DNA from: Caballeronia hypogeia
GTDB taxonomy: Bacteria > Pseudomonadota > Gammaproteobacteria > Burkholderiales > Burkholderiaceae
Assembly: GCF_001544875.2 (NCBI RefSeq)
Contig: NZ_FCOA02000001.1
Span: 372,001-436,000 of the forward strand
Length of the DNA: 64,000 nucleotides
Reading direction: 5' to 3'
A program made the position numbers and the translations under genes. Shown in pieces: positions 59,269 through 64,000 of the stretch (positions within the stretch are counted from its first letter, which is position 1; each line of letters starts with the position of its first letter). The notes below the pieces were generated by a model that was not told the DNA's origin, searched no databases, and saw nothing but the letters and a program-made list of their open reading frames with translations.

Positions 59269-60159
59269 TCAGGGCGCGTCCGCTTCGAAGAACGCCAGTA
59301 TTTCGGTGAGCAGCGCATCGGGCGCCTCCTCGGGAATATAGTGCCCGCACGGCAGCGCGCGGCCGCTCACGTCGCGCGCAACACGACGCCATAGCGCGAG
59401 CGCATCGAAGCAGCGCTCGATCACGCCCTGCTCGCCCCACAGCACGCGCAACGGACATGCGATCTTCAACCCGCGCTCGAGGTCCGCGCGATCGTGCTCC
59501 AGGTCGATGCCCGCCGACGCGCGATAGTCCTCACATATCGCGAAGATCGTACCGGGCGACGCCAGCGCATCGCGATACGCCTGCAACGCATGCGGCGCGA
59601 ACGGCGCGAGGCCCGCATGCCGGTTGCCCATCACGCGATCGATATACCCAGCCGGATTGCCGCCGATCAGCAACTCGGGCAACGGCGTCGGCTGAATCAG
59701 GAAGAACCAGTGGAAATACGCGGTCGCGAATTCGCGATCGGTGGCTTCGTACATCGCAAGCGTCGGCGCGATATCGAGCAGCATCAGGCGATCGACGGCA
59801 TCGGGGAAATCCATCGCCATGCGATACGCGACGCGCGCACCGCGATCGTGCGCGCAGACGAGAAAACGCTCGAAGCCGAAGTGACGCATCACCGCGACCT
59901 GGTCCGCTGCCATCGCGCGCTTCGAATAAGGCGTGTGACGCGCATCGCTCTTCGGTTTGCCCGACGCGCCATAGCCGCGCAGGTCGGTCGCGATCACGGT
60001 GAAGTGCCGGGCCAGTTGGCCGGCGCACTTGTGCCAGATTTCGTGAGTCTGCGGATGGCCGTGCAACAGCAATAACGGCGGCCCGTCTCCCCCCTTCACT
60101 CCGACGATTTCCACACCTCCCGCATCGACGCGAAACGGCTCGTAGTCTCCGAAAGACAT
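59269..60159 (-). CDS. Alpha/beta hydrolase with a complete haloacetate-dehalogenase active site
   Basis: 296 residues from MSFGDYEPFR (60159). HGHPQTHEIW is the oxyanion region. Asp105-Arg106 and Arg109 in HDRGAR, Asp129, His150-Trp151 in FHWFF, Tyr212 in EDYRAS and His273 in GHYIPEE match, in order and almost the same spacing, the nucleophile, carboxylate-binding, acid, halide-pocket and base residues of fluoroacetate dehalogenase (numbers from memory: Asp104, Arg105, Arg108, Asp128, His149, Trp150, Tyr212, His271). An Asp instead of Ser nucleophile excludes an esterase. Also called alpha/beta hydrolase in genomes. Confidence 0.88.
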   Translation of the reverse strand: MSFGDYEPFRVDAGGVEIVGVKGGDGPPLLLLHGHPQTHEIWHKCAGQLARHFTVIATDLRGYGASGKPKSDARHTPYSKRAMAADQVAVMRHFGFERFLVCAHDRGARVAYRMAMDFPDAVDRLMLLDIAPTLAMYEATDREFATAYFHWFFLIQPTPLPELLIGGNPAGYIDRVMGNRHAGLAPFAPHALQAYRDALASPGTIFAICEDYRASAGIDLEHDRADLERGLKIACPLRVLWGEQGVIERCFDALALWRRVARDVSGRALPCGHYIPEEAPDALLTEILAFFEADAP

Positions 60160-60444
60160 GATGTTTTCTTGTTCGTGGCGTAGCGGACCATTGTAGGCGT
60201 GGATGAGCCTGGCCGAGGGGCCTGAGCGCGCGCGCGAACGAAAACCGAAGGTTTCCTCAGAATCCGCCAGAGTGCCGGAAGACACGCGTGCGTATAATAG
60301 AACGATCGTGCATTTAACGGCGCGCCGCCGAAATCGGGTGGCCTGATGCGCCGCGTTCTTCAGCAAAGTGAATCGGACTTACAAATTCGTGCGGCGCCCT
60401 TAGAATGGTCTCAGCGCTGCAGATACACTCAGGAGACTCGTGCC

Positions 60445-61407
60445 ATGGCTTTGCCCGCCATCTTGCAGCACCTCGCGTTGCCCGTCGTCGGCTCGCCGAT
60501 GTTCATCGTCAGTTATCCCGAGCTCGTGCTTGCGCAATGCAAGGCGGGTATCGTCGGTTCGTTTCCCGCCCTGAACGCACGTCCCGCCGAGCTGCTCGAC
60601 GAATGGCTCACGCAGATCCAGGCCTCGCTCGCGGAGCACAAGGCCGCGAATCCGGATGCGGTCATCGGCCCGATCGCGGTCAATCAGATCGTTCATCAGT
60701 CGAATGCGCGACTCGAGCAGGACGTGCGCGTGTGCGTGGAGCACAAGGTGCCGATCTTCATCACGAGCCTGCGCGCGCCAGTGCGCGAAATGATCGACGC
60801 GGTGCATTCGTATGGCGGCATCGTGCTGCATGACGTGATCAATCTGCGGCACGCGCAGAAGGCGCTCGAGGCGGGCGTCGATGGACTGATTCTCGTCGCG
60901 GCGGGCGCGGGCGGCCATGCGGGCACGACCTCCCCGTTCGCGCTCGTGGGCGAAGTGCGGCGCATCTTCGACGGTCCGATCGTGTTGTCCGGCGCGATCG
61001 CCAACGGCGGCTCCATTCTCGCCGCGCAGGCGATGGGCGCCGACCTCGCCTACATGGGCACGCGCTTCATCGCGACGAAGGAATCGCACGCACAGGAAAG
61101 CTACAAGCGCTCGATCGTCGATTCGAACGCGGCCGACATCATCTACACGAATCTGTTCACGGGCGTGCACGGCAATTACATCCGCGAGAGCATCGTCAAC
61201 GCGGGGCTCGATCCGGACGCGCTGCCCGTCTCGGATAAAACCGCGATGAACTTCGCGGACGGCACGAGCAAGGCGAAGGCGTGGAAGGATATCTGGGGCG
61301 CGGGCCAGGGCGTCGGTCTGATGAACGACGTGCCGAGCGTGGCGGAACTGGTCGGCCGGCTCAAGCGCGAATACGACGACGCGAAGGCGCGGCTCGCAAT
61401 CCGCTGA
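60445..61407 (+). CDS. Nitronate monooxygenase family protein
   Basis: 320 residues. FMN-dependent TIM barrel of the 2-nitropropane-dioxygenase group: PMFIVSYPELVLA at the N terminus, GAGGHAGTTSPFALV and IANGGSILAAQAMGADLAYMG for phosphate binding. The His after AAGAGG is the usual catalytic position. Oxidises alkyl nitronates or acts as an enoyl reductase-like flavoprotein. AGGAG ribosome site; own bidirectional terminator. Confidence 0.92.
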   Translation: MALPAILQHLALPVVGSPMFIVSYPELVLAQCKAGIVGSFPALNARPAELLDEWLTQIQASLAEHKAANPDAVIGPIAVNQIVHQSNARLEQDVRVCVEHKVPIFITSLRAPVREMIDAVHSYGGIVLHDVINLRHAQKALEAGVDGLILVAAGAGGHAGTTSPFALVGEVRRIFDGPIVLSGAIANGGSILAAQAMGADLAYMGTRFIATKESHAQESYKRSIVDSNAADIIYTNLFTGVHGNYIRESIVNAGLDPDALPVSDKTAMNFADGTSKAKAWKDIWGAGQGVGLMNDVPSVAELVGRLKREYDDAKARLAIR

Positions 61408-61422
61408 TTTTTTCCGCCGCTG

Positions 61423-61460
61423 AAACGAAACACCGCGCTCCAGGCGCGGTGTTTCGTTTG
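61423..61460. terminator. Bidirectional terminator between nitronate monooxygenase and porin genes
   Basis: Sixteen-base-pair stem (61423-61438 with 61444-61459), A/T tracts on both sides. Confidence 0.93.
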
Positions 61461-61480
61461 ATTCAGACGCTTGTCGCTTG

Positions 61481-62596
61481 TCAGAACTTCGCGCGGATGC
61501 CGACGCCGAAGGTATCGCCCGACGACATGCTCGTGTACTTGTCGTTCAGGTACGCCGCATAGACGTCAGTGCGCTTGGACAGCGGATAGTCGTAGCCCAG
61601 CGCCCAGCTCTTGTGCGTCTGGTCGAGGCCGCCGTTGCTGCGCGAGTAGGCGTACGACGCCATCACCGTGCCCGGGCCGACCGGAATCGTCACGCCGCCC
61701 TGCCCCGTGTTGACGTGGAAGCTGCTGCCGGGACCTTCGTAGTCGTTCTTCGTGTACATGTACTGCGCGAAGAATTTCACGTACTTCAAGTCGTAGGACG
61801 CGCCGAGCTGGCCGACACTCTGGCTCTTGTAGCCGGGCGTCGCGAAGCCGTCGACGGAAGTCAGATCGCCCGGCGTGTTATTGAAGTTGACATACTGATA
61901 GACGCCGGTCGCCGCGAACGGGCCGTGGAAGTACAGGAATTGCGCGCTCCACTTCTTCGAGCGGCCGTCGCCCGCCTGGTTGCCGAACGCGTACATGACG
62001 CTGCCCGACAGGCCGTTGAAGTCCGGCGACGTGTACTGCACCGCGTTGTTCCAGCCCGAATCGCCGATCACGCCCTGATCCGTGCGATACGTCGGGAACG
62101 TGCCGGCGCCGAGGAACACGTGATAGACCATCGGCGAGAAGACGTACGAGTCGACGAACGGGTTGAAGAGAATCGTCGAGACGAAGAGTTGCGTGGTCAG
62201 GCGGCCCGTCGTGAGGGTGCCGATCGGGCCTTGAATGCCTACGTACGAGTTACGCGCGAAGAAGGTATCGCCCTGGAATCGGCCATACTGGCCGTTCTGC
62301 GCGCGGAAGAAGCTTTCCAACGTGAAGATGGCCTTGTAGCCGCCGCCCAGATCTTCGGCGCCCTTCAAGCCCCAGTACGACGTCGACATGCCGCCGCCGC
62401 TCACGTTCCATGCGCGATCGCCGCCCGGAAATTTCTGAGCGCCGACCCATTCGTCGACCTGCCCGTACAGCGAAACGCTCGACTGCGCGTGTGCCGCGCC
62501 CGCGGCAAAAAGGCCGAGCATGGCTGCGGCGACTGCGGTGGCCTTGACCGTTGCTCTCACCGTAGTCTTCGGCGCACGGTTGACGGTTGACTTCAT
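61481..62596 (-). CDS. Gram-negative porin
   Basis: 371 residues. Signal peptide ending AHAQ, mature SSVSLYGQVDEWVG; beta-strand pattern and C-terminal Phe required by the BAM complex. OmpC/Porin_4 type (NSYVGIQGPIGTLTTGRL). 16-stranded outer membrane trimer for small solutes. Specificity not deducible. Confidence 0.95.
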   Translation of the reverse strand: MKSTVNRAPKTTVRATVKATAVAAAMLGLFAAGAAHAQSSVSLYGQVDEWVGAQKFPGGDRAWNVSGGGMSTSYWGLKGAEDLGGGYKAIFTLESFFRAQNGQYGRFQGDTFFARNSYVGIQGPIGTLTTGRLTTQLFVSTILFNPFVDSYVFSPMVYHVFLGAGTFPTYRTDQGVIGDSGWNNAVQYTSPDFNGLSGSVMYAFGNQAGDGRSKKWSAQFLYFHGPFAATGVYQYVNFNNTPGDLTSVDGFATPGYKSQSVGQLGASYDLKYVKFFAQYMYTKNDYEGPGSSFHVNTGQGGVTIPVGPGTVMASYAYSRSNGGLDQTHKSWALGYDYPLSKRTDVYAAYLNDKYTSMSSGDTFGVGIRAKF

Positions 62597-63117
62597 GAAC
62601 TCTCCTGTCTTTGTCGAAAATTGAAAACTTGGCGGGCGAGGGGCGTTGCACTCGCCTCGTCTGACCGGCGTGACGGTTTAATGGGCGAGAGAGGCATCGC
62701 GTGTGGAGCGGCACCATCTTTACGGACCATTTATCCGGTCAAAAATGTTTTTGGTTATTACGGGTATAGCGATCTGGATAATGCCGACCGTACGCACTCG
62801 CAGCAAAACGCCCGCTGTCGCGCGTGCGGGTCGATTTCGCTGAAAGCAATGCCTGACGAAGCGAGCGCCGACGCGCCTCAGCGACATCGAAATCAATTTG
62901 AAATGTTGGAAAAGAGACTTTTCCTGACGCAGTCGCATTGTCCGCGCGGGGAATACGCAGCGGGATGCTCGAAAGAAAATCGATGTTCGACTGTGGCGAG
63001 ATTACGTCAGCGTGACGGCCGAACTAGACGCGCGATTATTTTTTTGTCTTGCGTAGCCGCCGACGCGACGCGCGTCGATGACGCGGATCGGACCCTTGAA
63101 TTGAACCGCGGGAAGAA
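62597..63117. other. Intergenic stretch upstream of the porin
   Basis: 521 bp, AT-richer than average, between a porin start and the end of a small gene, both on minus. It must hold the porin promoter; no dyad or hairpin stands out. Confidence 0.5.
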
Positions 63118-63486
63118 TCAGTTGCGATAGTTCGCGTTGGCGGGCGTGCGCGAATCGTCGGCCGGACGGCCGGGCGGCCGCGGCAGGCTACGTTCTTCGT
63201 TGTAACGCGTGATGTCGGCGCGGATCGACCCCGCGCCGCGCAGGGGAACCGCCTGGTCGACACGCGGCACCGGACGGACTTCGGCGCTTACGGGCGTCAA
63301 ACCGTCTTTCGCGGCAACCGGCGTGTAGTGCAACGATTGCCTGCTGTTTGCAGAATCGCTGAAAACCGCCGACGACAGCCATTCCGCGCGGGGGCCTGCA
63401 AGGGCGAACGAACCCGCCACCGCTAGCGCGCCGAGCGCTGCGGAAACGAAAAGCCGGGTAGTCTTGCGAAAGCCAGTAAGCGCCAT
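63118..63486 (-). CDS. Small exported protein of unknown function
   Basis: 122 residues. Basic start MALTGFRKTTR, membrane/signal segment FVSAALGALAVAGSFALAG, then a hydrophilic stretch with a Pro/Arg-rich end (ERSLPRPPGRPADD). No domain recognised. Codon use is like its neighbours. Probably periplasmic or membrane-anchored. Confidence 0.65.
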   Translation of the reverse strand: MALTGFRKTTRLFVSAALGALAVAGSFALAGPRAEWLSSAVFSDSANSRQSLHYTPVAAKDGLTPVSAEVRPVPRVDQAVPLRGAGSIRADITRYNEERSLPRPPGRPADDSRTPANANYRN

Positions 63487-64000
63487 GTCGAAACTGCGTG
63501 CGTCCGACCCTATTCCCGTCCGCGATATCGGCAGCGTCTGGCCGTCGATTCAGTCGGACAACCGGCCGTAGTCGGAACTTCCGGGTCATGCCATCGAAGA
63601 CGATGCAAAAGACCCGCCGGCCGGTGTATCCCACAATTTATTTCGCGCCGCGGCGACAGTCGAGCCAAAAAGTGTTAGGCCTGCTCGATGGTTGTAACAC
63701 CATGTTACGTCAGAGTTTTTCGGGTTCCGCGAGCGTTTCGGACGACCAATCATGTGATGAAATTTCTGCTCTATTTTCCTCATTTGGCTGGGCGTTGCCG
63801 GTCGATAAAGAGGCGTGCGTACCGGCGTGAATGTTGCTAATCGACGGACGGCTGAACGAATTGATCCGACGCTTTCATGCGCGAATGGAATCAATGAATC
63901 GATGAAATGAATTTGCCAATTTAATCGGGTACAAGCGAAAATCATGGTTTTCCATGACTTGACGCCGGAAACGCCGGTCGCGGCGGCCCGACACGTCCGA
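63487..64000. other. Intergenic stretch to the window edge
   Basis: 514 bp. The upstream region of the small exported gene. TCATGG-TTTT-CCATGA (about 63942-63957) is a perfect short dyad near TTGACG. No ORF with ribosome site. Confidence 0.45.

Noticed and set aside
62621..63130. 169-residue plus ORF in the porin upstream region
   Set aside because: Mixed composition, no start signal; overlaps the likely porin promoter.

Overview
The window is high-GC DNA from a member of the Burkholderiaceae, most like Caballeronia or Paraburkholderia. The reasons are a methionine synthase split into two adjacent genes, an flhDC-motAB-che cluster followed by fliC-fliD-fliT, a DUF2844/DUF3443 pair, bioAFDB, and a Gram-negative porin of the betaproteobacterial type. 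This is inferred from gene content; no search was run. I see no tRNA, rRNA, CRISPR array, prophage or intact insertion sequence.

Layout. 1-9.4 kb: split metH, a small Lys/Pro-rich exported peptide, a DUF1840 gene, argS, a SPOR-domain protein, dsbA and an SDR oxidoreductase. 9.4-11.3 kb (minus): an exported DUF2844 protein and a DUF3443 lipoprotein that looks to me like a pepsin-type aspartic protease. 11.5-24.6 kb (minus): flhD, flhC, then motA, motB, cheY1, cheA, cheW, an MCP, cheR, cheD, cheB, cheY and cheZ. 24.6-32.8 kb: a glycosyltransferase, aqpZ, small and housekeeping genes, a tandem pair of related proteins of unknown function, rpsU and an aldo/keto reductase. 32.9-37 kb: fliC, fliD, fliT and a probable sigma28-driven small RNA. 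37-45.5 kb: a cation antiporter, a peptide-binding protein, an MBL hydrolase, a MerR regulator, aceK, carbonic anhydrase and thiolase. 45.5-49 kb: a broken PIN-domain toxin, a UbiM-type hydroxylase, an SDR, a GST and a YchJ-like protein. 49-59 kb: an exported hydrolase, then a tightly packed run bioA-F-D-B, a 2-hydroxyacid dehydrogenase, HMG-CoA lyase, a YbaK-type protein, a DUF1289-MaoC fusion and a second MBL hydrolase. 59-64 kb: a dehalogenase-like hydrolase, a nitronate monooxygenase-like protein, a porin and a small exported protein.

The motility genes give the window its regulatory logic. FlhDC is the class-1 regulator. Two clear sigma28 (FliA) promoters precede motA and fliC, a weaker one lies upstream of flhD, and a fourth, matching the consensus at every base, starts on the stop codon of fliT. 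That fourth promoter has no protein gene downstream. It leads into about 80 nt holding a perfect (A-R-N)6 run, a perfect 8-bp hairpin and a C(UUCG)G terminator hairpin. This looks like a flagellar, Hfq-binding small RNA and is the best candidate here for an undescribed element. The second is the pepsin-like reading of DUF3443.
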